64,000 nt of DNA from Paenibacillus terricola (GTDB taxonomy: Bacteria > Bacillota > Bacilli > Paenibacillales > Paenibacillaceae): the NCBI RefSeq assembly GCF_014779765.1, contig NZ_JACXZA010000002.1:496001-560000 (forward strand), given 5' to 3'. Under the pieces are notes generated by a model. That model searched no databases. It saw only the letters and a program-made list of their open reading frames with translations, and was not told the origin of the DNA. Positions 43,843-50,422 of this stretch are shown here, piece by piece. Within the stretch, counting starts at the first letter, position 1, and the number at the start of each line of letters is the position of its first letter. The position numbers were made by a program, and so were the translations under genes.

Positions 43843-43920
43843 CTCAGTTTCGACCCCGGCGGCCAAGGCAGGACGCGTATCGTCTTGTCTTGGCTGTAAT
43901 ATTTTAAAGGAGACCTATTA

Positions 43921-45034
43921 CTTGATAACCAAAGCGAGATTATTCGTACTCTTTGCCGCTGCAGCCGTGTTATGGTTATGGACAGCCTCTCATCCGGAGG
44001 CGAACGCACATGCGGAAGTCCCTCGAGGCAGAATCGAGCTTGACCAAACGTCATTTGTCGCCAAGTCGTGGCAGAGCGACGGCACTCACCTAACTGTCAT
44101 CAAGGGTAAACTGACTTACGGCGAACAACCGGTCGCTAATGCGCTTCTGCAAGTTAGACCGCAAGGAAGAAACATCGTGACGCGGGAGGATGGCTCTTTC
44201 GAGTTGCTCGTCGACCGTAGTCTCATTGCCTACAAACCCGTGAGCGTAGTGTCGGTCCAAGACGCCATGATCGCCGGCAAACCGATAGAGAGCGAAATGG
44301 CCGATTCCATTCTATCGGCGTCCTCAATGATAAGCGTCTACCATCCGATAGAGGTAACCAAGGTAGCGACTTCGGAGACAGACGCGAGCCGAGTCAAAGT
44401 ATATGCTCGGTTCATAATCGAGAAGAACGACAAGATTTCCTTTTTCCAAGTAGATAAATATCGGATATCGGGCAAAGTGGAGGATGCCAATGGCAGCCCG
44501 GTGAAGGACGCAATCGTATGGATTGACCGGGAAATCGGGGAAGGCTTCGCCAAGTCAACCCCGACTGATCGAAATGGGAGATACGAGATGTATTACTGGC
44601 CGGAGGAAGAGGAGACGAACCTTACGGTAATCGTCGGCACGCACCGATACACGCTGCCGGACGGCAAAGTCTTTATTCTTCCCCGAGATACGAGCGTAGA
44701 CATTCAGATCCGCCTGCCCAAAGAAGGCTTAATAATTGACGACAAATCTCCTAATCTAGTATGCACGACCTCGGCGGGAGCGAAGTACAACGGCCTGTTG
44801 GCCGGACTCGATGTCCCGCCTGGAACGCCTTATTCTGTGACGATTCCCGACCGTCAAGGCCGGTTCGTTCTGACGGTGCCGAAGGCCACATGGGAGAAAC
44901 ATCCTCTTTTTTTCGAAACCATACTAACGAAGTTCATCGCGCAGGACAAGGTGCTAAGAGCCGGGGACGAGCTGCCTATAGGTTTGGTTAAGCCAGGGGA
45001 CCAGGATCCAAGACTTGGTCACCTGCCGCGGTAG
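43921..45034 (+). CDS. Exported protein with carboxypeptidase-regulatory-like domains
   Basis: A 370-residue protein starting at TTG 43921 (LITKARLF), six bases after AAAGGAGA; the upstream open frame overlaps the dehydrogenase gene. A signal/anchor helix (LFVLFAAAAVLWLWTA) is followed by two beta-sandwich repeats of the CarboxypepD_reg/transthyretin type (GKLTYGEQPVANALLQVR...DGSFELLV and GKVEDANGSPVKDAIVWIDR...DRNGRYEMYY). There are no enzyme motifs. It follows the PQQ dehydrogenase by 78 bp without a terminator, so it is probably co-transcribed and may scaffold or present the enzyme. It overlaps the 3' end of pqqE by 16 bp. Confidence 0.7.
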
Positions 45035-46092
45035 GTATAGATAGGCGCATGATCATCGATTGAGCCGATCCGATCCGTGATTGCGAATCGATGGGGGGAC
45101 CACTTGCATACGGGATCCGCCGCTCGTGCGTCGCCGGTCAACAGGAAAGCTTGACAGCGGCATCCTCCATAATCTACCTCGCGGCGCTCACAGCTATGGC
45201 AAGGCTCCGGCATCCAATCGTAGCCTCGAAAAGCGTTAAAAGAAGGGGAATGATTCCATATCCATGCTAGATCGCGTTCTTTCACATTCTCGAATGACAA
45301 GCTCCGAATTTCAGATGAAGCCGTGCATGGCAATACTCGTCCGTCAGGCGCTACCGTAAGCGAAAGCTTACCCCAGCCGTTCATGCAGGGTTTCGGAAAA
45401 TCTTCATAATAATCAGGTAAGATCCATAGAAGTTCGATTTGATTGCCGAAGCGCTCAAGCGCCCGAGAGTAGGCGGCTTCGGCTTCTTGAAGCTGCTCCC
45501 TTCGTGGCAGCAACTGCTGGACATTGCGCAATGCCCAGCCGTAGTACTGGGCATTGGCCAACTCAAGACGCTGTGCTCCCCATTCCAAACAGAGCTCGAT
45601 CATTTCTTCGACCTGGTGTAGATTGGCCCGGTGGAGTACGACGTTCATATGCAAAGGGAGTCCACTCGAGCGAATCCGCTGTGCGGCTTGACGTTTCAAT
45701 TCATGCGCTTGGAAACCTGCGATTGAATCGGCAAGATTCGCGGATGCGGCCTGTACGCTGAGCTGAATGCTGTCGAGCCCAGCATCCGAGAGCTGCCGGA
45801 TGCGCTCTTCCGTCAGCCCTATGCCGCTAGTGATGAGATTAACGTAGAGTTCCGCTTCCCTGGCGCAGCGTACGAGCAGCTCCAGATCCTGGCGCAGCAG
45901 CGGTTCTCCGCCCGTGAAATGAACTTGCGCGACCCCGAGATCGGCAGCTTGCTTCAGCACGCTCAGCCACTCATTCGTCGACAGTTCATTCTCTCTGCGA
46001 TGAAGCTCGATCGGATTGGAACAGTAGGGGCAGTGAAGCGGACAACGATGCGTAACTTCCGCGGTCAAGGCATACGGCAAAACTAGCTGCAT
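45019..46092 (-). CDS. pqqE: PqqE, radical SAM enzyme of PQQ synthesis
   Basis: A 357-residue radical SAM protein. The start is ATG 46092 (MQLVLPYAL), within the last codons of pqqD; the longer frame is unlikely. The 4Fe-4S motif is C17-PLH-C21-PY-C24, followed by VHFTGGEPLLRQDLELL. A SPASM-type C-terminus binds auxiliary clusters (CMNGWGKLSL...VLPC, CHSCERREVDYGGCRCQAF, DPVCKWSP). PqqE links Glu and Tyr carbons in PqqA, the first step of PQQ biosynthesis, with PqqD as chaperone. It is the last gene of the pqqABCDE operon. Confidence 0.95.
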   Translation of the reverse strand: MQLVLPYALTAEVTHRCPLHCPYCSNPIELHRRENELSTNEWLSVLKQAADLGVAQVHFTGGEPLLRQDLELLVRCAREAELYVNLITSGIGLTEERIRQLSDAGLDSIQLSVQAASANLADSIAGFQAHELKRQAAQRIRSSGLPLHMNVVLHRANLHQVEEMIELCLEWGAQRLELANAQYYGWALRNVQQLLPRREQLQEAEAAYSRALERFGNQIELLWILPDYYEDFPKPCMNGWGKLSLTVAPDGRVLPCTASSEIRSLSFENVKERDLAWIWNHSPSFNAFRGYDWMPEPCHSCERREVDYGGCRCQAFLLTGDARAADPVCKWSPHRFAITDRIGSIDDHAPIYTYRGR

Positions 46093-46361
46093 AGCTCCAA
46101 CCAACCCCTCTCCGCAGCCGAAGCAATGAATTCGACGATATCGTCCCCCAGGCCCGTCTGAACATATTTCGCCTCGAGTTCCTCGATCATTTGCGCGATC
46201 GTTCGCTGACCGTCGCACAGCCGGAGAATGACTCCCGCCGCCTCGTTAAGCTCGACGACCCGCTCCGGCAGCAGCAGCAATTCCAACTGCCGGGCTTTGT
46301 CGTACTTCATTCGACCCGGACTGCGCAGCCTCGGCCGATCCGACAACGCCATGGCGCTCAT
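46083..46361 (-). CDS. pqqD: PqqD, peptide chaperone
   Basis: A 92-residue protein with the winged-helix RRE fold: ELLLLPERVVELNEAAGVIL, LCDGQRTIAQMIEELEAKY and IVEFIASAAERGWLEL are the standard PqqD motifs. It binds PqqA and delivers it to PqqE. Its ATG overlaps the pqqC stop by 4 bp, and its own stop overlaps the pqqE start by 10 bp, so translation of C, D and E is coupled. Confidence 0.95.
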   Translation of the reverse strand: MSAMALSDRPRLRSPGRMKYDKARQLELLLLPERVVELNEAAGVILRLCDGQRTIAQMIEELEAKYVQTGLGDDIVEFIASAAERGWLELCS

Positions 46362-47071
46362 CGGTCGTGATCTCCGACGGGGAATGCCAAGCTTAACGCG
46401 TCAAGCAGGGCCCAGAGGACATTACACTTGAACTGCAAAGCAGCGATCGCCTGTTCCTGTTCTCTGCGATCCCTGCATTCGCGCAAAACAAGGCTCAATC
46501 CATGATCAGCATCGCGCGGAGCTTGGGTCAGCCGGGATTGAAAGTAGGCGAGCCCTTCAGGACGAATCCATGGATACAACTGCTCGAAAACACCGATTCG
46601 CTTAGAGACAAGCGTAGGTGCGAATAGCTCGGTCAGGGAGGAGGCGACGGCGATAGGCCAGGGCTCCAACCGGCAAAAGTTGACGTATGCGTCAACGGCA
46701 AACCGGACGGCCGGAAGGACGTGGCGTTCATCGAGCATTTCGTCTCTCGGAATGCCTGCTGCTTCGCCCAATCGAATCCATGCTTCGATCCCGCCATCGC
46801 TGCCATCCCGGCCGTCGTGGTCGATGATCCGCTGAATCCATTCTCGGCGATCTTCGCGGGAGGGCAGCTTGGACAGGATTAGAGCGTCTTTGACCGGGAT
46901 ATTCTTTTGATAATAGAACCGGTTGGCGATCCAAGCCCGCAGTTGAACAGGGGTAAGCTTGCCTTCGTGCATGGCTATATGATAGGGATGCTTGTCGTGA
47001 TAACGTTCCTCTCCCACCTGGCGCAAGCGGGATGTGAATTGTTCGTTCGAGAGCAAATACGATTCCAACAT
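46358..47071 (-). CDS. pqqC: PqqC, PQQ synthase
   Basis: A 237-residue, all-helical oxidase that performs the last ring closure and eight-electron oxidation to PQQ without a metal. Landmarks are YHDKHPYHIAMHEGKLTPVQ, WIANRFYYQKNIPVKDA, DHDGRDGSDGGIEAWIRL and the C-terminal FKCNVLWALLDAL. The length is normal for the family. It starts directly after the pqqB stop (47072) and overlaps pqqD by 4 bp. Confidence 0.95.
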   Translation of the reverse strand: MLESYLLSNEQFTSRLRQVGEERYHDKHPYHIAMHEGKLTPVQLRAWIANRFYYQKNIPVKDALILSKLPSREDRREWIQRIIDHDGRDGSDGGIEAWIRLGEAAGIPRDEMLDERHVLPAVRFAVDAYVNFCRLEPWPIAVASSLTELFAPTLVSKRIGVFEQLYPWIRPEGLAYFQSRLTQAPRDADHGLSLVLRECRDRREQEQAIAALQFKCNVLWALLDALSLAFPVGDHDR

Positions 47072-47992
47072 CTAAACCTCCATCTCCATACCGTCGAACC
47101 CGATTTCGATGCCGAGGTCGGTAAGCGTACGCCGTTCCTGCGAATCTTCAAGCAGCATCGGGTTCGTATTATTGATGTGAACATACACCTTGCGGCGAGC
47201 CGGCAAACGCGCGAACAGCTCGGCGCTACCTCCGGGTCCGGCGACGGGAAGGTGGCCCATATCGGAAGCGCGCAGCTCCGATATGCCAAGTTCGCGCAGC
47301 TCTTCGCTGAGCCAGAACGTTCCATCCAGGAAAATGCAATCAGCGCTTTCCAGATGTCGCTCCAACGTCTGCGACCACGCCTCGATCCCCGGAGCGTAGA
47401 CAGCGATTCCGCCGGTTCTCAAGTCCGTTATGCGATAGCCGATGCTCCAAGGCTCCTGCTGCGCAGTAACTTCCCGAAGCGGACCCGCGCTGATATACCG
47501 AGGGGGCTTATTTCCCAAATCGAACGGACATACCAACAATTGTCCCCCAAATAGTGGGAAAGATTCCTCAGGCTTCGTCTCGTGCCACAGAAAATTTGCG
47601 AACGGTTCAACGATCCGTCTGACCGGAAAGCTATCCGCAAGCGCACCGAGAACAGGCTGCGTCGCATAGACATCGATGGACGAGCCTTGCCGGAGCCCAA
47701 GGAGTCCGGTTGTATGGTCTAATTCCGCATCGGTAAGCAGGATGGCTTGGATAGGGGAGCCGCGAAAAGAAGGGCCCGGATGGAGACAGACGTTCTCTTC
47801 CGTCTGAAGACAGACATCCGGGCTTGCGTTCAACAGAATCCACCGGCAGCCGTCCGGGCTTATGGCAAGCGAATCATTCCTCCGGGGGCGCGCGGACGGG
47901 TCGCCGGATCTCGCGCGTCTGCAATTAGGACAAGCGCAATTCCATTGCGGAAATCCGCCTCCCGCGGCCGATCCTAACAACTTAATAATCAT
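47072..47992 (-). CDS. pqqB: PqqB, metallo-beta-lactamase-fold hydroxylase
   Basis: A 306-residue PqqB. It opens with IIKLLGSAAGGGFPQWNCAC, the family hallmark, and has a zinc-binding CxCxxC near residues 19-24. LLTDAELDHTTGLLGLR is the PqqB version of the metallo-beta-lactamase HxHxDH motif, and YVHINNTNPMLLED lies near the end. PqqB hydroxylates the Tyr-derived moiety before PqqC acts. ATG 47992 follows AAAGGGGAG and lies 50 bp after pqqA. Confidence 0.95.
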   Translation of the reverse strand: MIIKLLGSAAGGGFPQWNCACPNCRRARSGDPSARPRRNDSLAISPDGCRWILLNASPDVCLQTEENVCLHPGPSFRGSPIQAILLTDAELDHTTGLLGLRQGSSIDVYATQPVLGALADSFPVRRIVEPFANFLWHETKPEESFPLFGGQLLVCPFDLGNKPPRYISAGPLREVTAQQEPWSIGYRITDLRTGGIAVYAPGIEAWSQTLERHLESADCIFLDGTFWLSEELRELGISELRASDMGHLPVAGPGGSAELFARLPARRKVYVHINNTNPMLLEDSQERRTLTDLGIEIGFDGMEMEV

Positions 47993-48042
47993 CGATACTC
48001 CCCTTTATAGAAGAGAATGCCACATATCTACGGAATGCACGG

Positions 48043-48114
48043 TCATTTGCGATAAGCATAAGCTGACACTTCTGCGCAAATCTCGACGATCTTGAAAGCA
48101 GGCTTAACCCACAT
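48043..48114 (-). CDS. pqqA: PqqA, ribosomally made precursor of PQQ
   Basis: A 23-codon ORF reading MWVKPAFKIVEICAEV then SAYAYRK. Glu15 and Tyr19 form the ExxxY pair that becomes the PQQ skeleton, at the same positions as in the Klebsiella precursor; the MW-KPAF opening also matches known PqqA peptides. ATG 48114 follows a strong GGAAGGAGGTG site. It is the first gene of the minus-strand pqqABCDE operon and 50 bp upstream of pqqB. PqqF-type protease genes are not nearby; unrelated proteases would have to release the crosslinked dipeptide. Confidence 0.93.
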   Translation of the reverse strand: MWVKPAFKIVEICAEVSAYAYRK

Positions 48115-48156
48115 GACCACACCTCCTTCCTTGAAACGAGATGCATAACCTGTTTC

Positions 48157-48183
48157 ATTCTATGTCGGCATAAGAATGTCCAA
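48157..48183 (-). promoter_or_regulatory. Possible pqqA promoter
   Basis: On the minus strand, TTGGAC (48183-48178) and TAGAAT (48162-48157) are spaced by 15 bp, about 45-70 bp upstream of pqqA. The spacing is shorter than the usual 17 bp, so the call is tentative. Confidence 0.25.
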
Positions 48184-48189
48184 GAAGTA

Positions 48190-48241
48190 AAAAAAACGAT
48201 GCAAAGCCCCATCCGATCCCCGGAGAGTGACCTGCATCGTT
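48190..48241 (-). terminator. Terminator of the WGxxGxxG-protein gene
   Basis: AACGATGCA (48195-48203) and TGCATCGTT (48233-48241) pair around a 29-nt loop and are followed on the minus strand by a run of T. It separates this gene from the pqq operon. Confidence 0.75.
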
Positions 48242-48261
48242 ATTCATAGGCATGTACCTTC

Positions 48262-48726
48262 TTAGCGATCGCGTTGCGGATTACGTTTAAAAATCCCGAA
48301 AAGCCCGATCAATCCGAGCCAACCCCATCCCTTGCCTCTTGAGGAGTTCGTCTCCAGCGCGCGATATCCGTCGTTCGTGTACGATTGCGCATGGTACCCT
48401 AGATTGCGCTCCGTCGTGACGGAAGCGCTCGCGTTCGAGTTTACGTTAAAGAACTGACTGCCCGTTCCTGTACCGTATATGCTGACTTCGTGGTTGTGCG
48501 TACCTCTCGTGCTTGCCGTTCCATTGTAGGACTGGACGTGCATCCCCGTTCCAAATTGATTCGCGGAGATTCCTTCATGACTGCCATGCGTACTTGTTCC
48601 CATTCCGTTGCCAAGCCCGCCGTTTCCTCCGTTTGTCGTCGTTTCTGAATAGGCAAAAGCCGGAACCGATAGCATCATTAGACATACAGCTGCGACCCAT
48701 AGTCCGCATAAGACTTTGCTTCTCAT
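48262..48726 (-). CDS. WGxxGxxG-type exported protein
   Basis: A 154-residue protein with a signal peptide (CGLWVAAVCLMMLSVPAFA, cleavage about residue 25). A Gly/Ser/Thr/Asn-rich low-complexity middle follows, then a C-terminal GWGWLGLIGLFGIFKR. The WGxxGxxG motif followed by a hydrophobic stretch and a basic tail is a known C-terminal membrane-retention signature in Paenibacillaceae; its function is unknown. ATG 48726 is the start. It lies upstream of and in line with pqqABCDE but is separated from it by a terminator. Confidence 0.78.
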   Translation of the reverse strand: MRSKVLCGLWVAAVCLMMLSVPAFAYSETTTNGGNGGLGNGMGTSTHGSHEGISANQFGTGMHVQSYNGTASTRGTHNHEVSIYGTGTGSQFFNVNSNASASVTTERNLGYHAQSYTNDGYRALETNSSRGKGWGWLGLIGLFGIFKRNPQRDR

Positions 48727-48864
48727 GAACCTAACCTGCCTTTGAGGATGATTTATTTCCTCCGTTATGGTTTCACGATTGCGGCGATCCTATACTACGC
48801 TTGTACTATGGATATATCCTATTGAATATATTGGCAATTAAGGACGGTAGGAAGGGGTATAGCC

Positions 48865-49431
48865 TTGGAAACATTGTTCGCCTGGATCTTAACCCTGTCA
48901 CTCGGTTTCGATACGTTAGTCGTCTCTGCTTCGTTGGGATTAAGAAAAGAGACGAAGTACAAGTTAAAAACCGCGCTTGTGTTCGCTTCAGCCGAATCCC
49001 TCATGCCGATTGCCGGCATGATCATCGGGGGAGCGCTCGGTCATTATTTCAAAGGCGCGATATCCGTGATAGGCGCTCTGTTGTTGTTGGTAGTGGCGAT
49101 CTATTTTATTTTTTTCGAACGGGAAGAGGATGATAATACGGCGTTTGAGCAGTCGATGGACGTGTGGCCATTAATAGCGGTAGCGATCGGAATCAGCCTG
49201 GACGAGCTCGCGGTAGGTTTTACAGCCGGATTGATGCAAGCACCGATCGTGCTCACTATCATACTAATAGCTACCCAATCGTTCGCATTCACTATGATCG
49301 GCGTCACTTTCGGCGCCAAATTCAAGCCTTACCTAGGCGAATGGGCAGAGAAAGCGTCAGGCATCGCGCTTGGACTTATGGGCGTCTGGATGTTACTCGA
49401 GAACATTGCCTTACTGTATAACCCAAGCTGA
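48865..49431 (+). CDS. mntP: MntP-like manganese efflux pump
   Basis: A 188-residue six-helix membrane protein. Both DxxxV/A-S/G signature helices of the MntP family are present: LSLGFDTLVVSASLG and GISLDELAVGFTAG, each bearing the Asp that lines the metal path. TTG 48865 is the start, after GGAAGGGG. MntP exports Mn(II). No yybP-ykoY manganese riboswitch was recognised in the 138-bp leader. Confidence 0.85.
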   Translation: METLFAWILTLSLGFDTLVVSASLGLRKETKYKLKTALVFASAESLMPIAGMIIGGALGHYFKGAISVIGALLLLVVAIYFIFFEREEDDNTAFEQSMDVWPLIAVAIGISLDELAVGFTAGLMQAPIVLTIILIATQSFAFTMIGVTFGAKFKPYLGEWAEKASGIALGLMGVWMLLENIALLYNPS

Positions 49432-49624
49432 ATGTGGAAGGGGACGTTCAGACAGGAGTGGGTTTCATTAAGAAGGTAGATATAAGGCGAAAGTTTATCG
49501 TTTCTTCGATCTCGAAAATCGTGCAACATGAAAAAAACGAATTAATTGCGACAAGCGCATTCTGACTCAGCCGATCGGTCCGAGTTCCGATGTATTGATC
49601 GATGGCGCGCACGGTGCGCTTAGA

Positions 49625-49760
49625 GGCATCACTGATATTCCTGGCATTCTGGTCGGGCACTAGTCACCTTCTCGGCAATGATGCTGTAACCGCGGTAGGA
49701 ACGGTGGCTGCAGTGGTTTTGGAGCAGGCTATTATTCGTGGTGTTAAAGCCGCCCAATAG
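49625..49760 (+). pseudogene. Relic of a P1/DmpA-family peptidase
   Basis: Two fragments in different frames match the two ends of P1-family (S58) peptidases. The N-terminal piece GITDIPGILVGH (49625-49660) is cut by TAG. The C-terminal piece, 49677-49760, reads NDAVTAVGTVAAVVLEQAII then RGVKAAQ and a stop. About 250 residues are missing between them. No other gene is visible from 49432 to 50184. Confidence 0.5.
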
Positions 49761-49821
49761 CACACGCGGGAAATATGGCATCCCTTATTATTCACTAACA
49801 ATTACCTATAGTTTAGCAAAA

Positions 49822-49852
49822 GCAGGCTGTCGGAAATTGTCCGGCAGCCTGT
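49822..49852. terminator. Hairpin terminator
   Basis: AGCAGGCTGtCGG aaattgt CCGgCAGCCTGtt, downstream of the peptidase relic, with a modest T content. Confidence 0.5.
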
Positions 49853-50068
49853 TCAATTAATGCTTTATTCATAGTTTTGAATGTGTAATTTTTGTCAATC
49901 GAATAGGCAGATGGAAGTAGGATAATAAGAAGCAGGCATTGTACGCAGTCCTAGTGGTGGAAGTGTGCGGGACAATTGCGGATATTCATGTAAACGCTTA
50001 CCTATAGACATAGACTCAAATACAATCTTATCCTATTATGTTGTGTAGATTAGGTATTTAGCTCCAAC

Positions 50069-50108
50069 CCGCAATAGACATTGCGGAACACCGCAATCCG
50101 TATTGCGA
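50069..50108 (+). promoter_or_regulatory. ComA-box cluster upstream of comX
   Basis: TTGCGG aaca CCGCAA (50081-50096) is an exact match to the ComA consensus TTGCGG-N4-CCGCAA. It is flanked at equal 6-bp spacing by further half-sites, CCGCAA (50069-50074) and TTGCGa (50103-50108). ComA-activated promoters in Bacillus carry such a dyad plus a third half-site. A lone TTGCGG also lies at 49976-49981. Confidence 0.85.
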
Positions 50109-50130
50109 TGCAGCAGCATGATTCCAGTGT

Positions 50131-50136
50131 TATACT
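50131..50136 (+). promoter_or_regulatory. Candidate -10 of comX
   Basis: TATACT lies 22 bp after the last ComA half-site and has no matching -35, as expected for an activator-dependent promoter. Confidence 0.4.
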
Positions 50137-50184
50137 TGGGACAAGCAAAAGAATATACATTTTATATAAAAGGTGGTAATGACG

Positions 50185-50358
50185 GTGCTTAAAGAAGCGA
50201 TTGCTCAATTGAAGCAGAACTCCGGAATGATGACTCAATTTGTACAAGGCGATGTAGCATTGGCGGGTATTAATAGTAAACAACAGCAGGCGATGCTGGA
50301 CATCTTCAAAGGCCAGGAGACTGCAAAAGAGCAAGTTCGTGCTTTCTACTGGCTCTAA
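50185..50358 (+). CDS. comX: ComX-like competence pheromone precursor
   Basis: A 57-residue peptide. GTG 50185 lies seven bases after AAAGGTGGT; ATG 50179 is possible but too close to the site. The precursor layout is that of ComX: an amphipathic N-terminal helix (LKEAIAQLKQNSGMMTQF), a VxGxxxLAGI core, a KQQQAMLDIF helix, and a short C-terminal tail with Trp (RAFYWL). ComX is exported and processed, and in Bacillus its Trp is prenylated by ComQ. No comQ is present here. It is directly followed by a ComP-like kinase and preceded by a ComA box. Confidence 0.8.
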   Translation: MLKEAIAQLKQNSGMMTQFVQGDVALAGINSKQQQAMLDIFKGQETAKEQVRAFYWL

Positions 50359-50373
50359 TAATAAAGAAAGATT

Positions 50374-50406
50374 AAACCGGCACACTAAAATTGTAGCCGG
50401 TTTTTT
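50374..50406 (+). terminator. Terminator/attenuator between comX and comP
   Basis: AAACCGGC / GCCGGTTT around ACACTAAAATTGTA, followed by six T; it lies between the comX stop and the comP start, so comP is probably reached by read-through. Confidence 0.75.
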
Positions 50407-50422
50407 AAGGAGTTTAGGACCA

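Noticed and set aside
48727-48864. yybP-ykoY manganese riboswitch ahead of mntP
   Set aside because: The conserved loops of that riboswitch were not visible in the leader.
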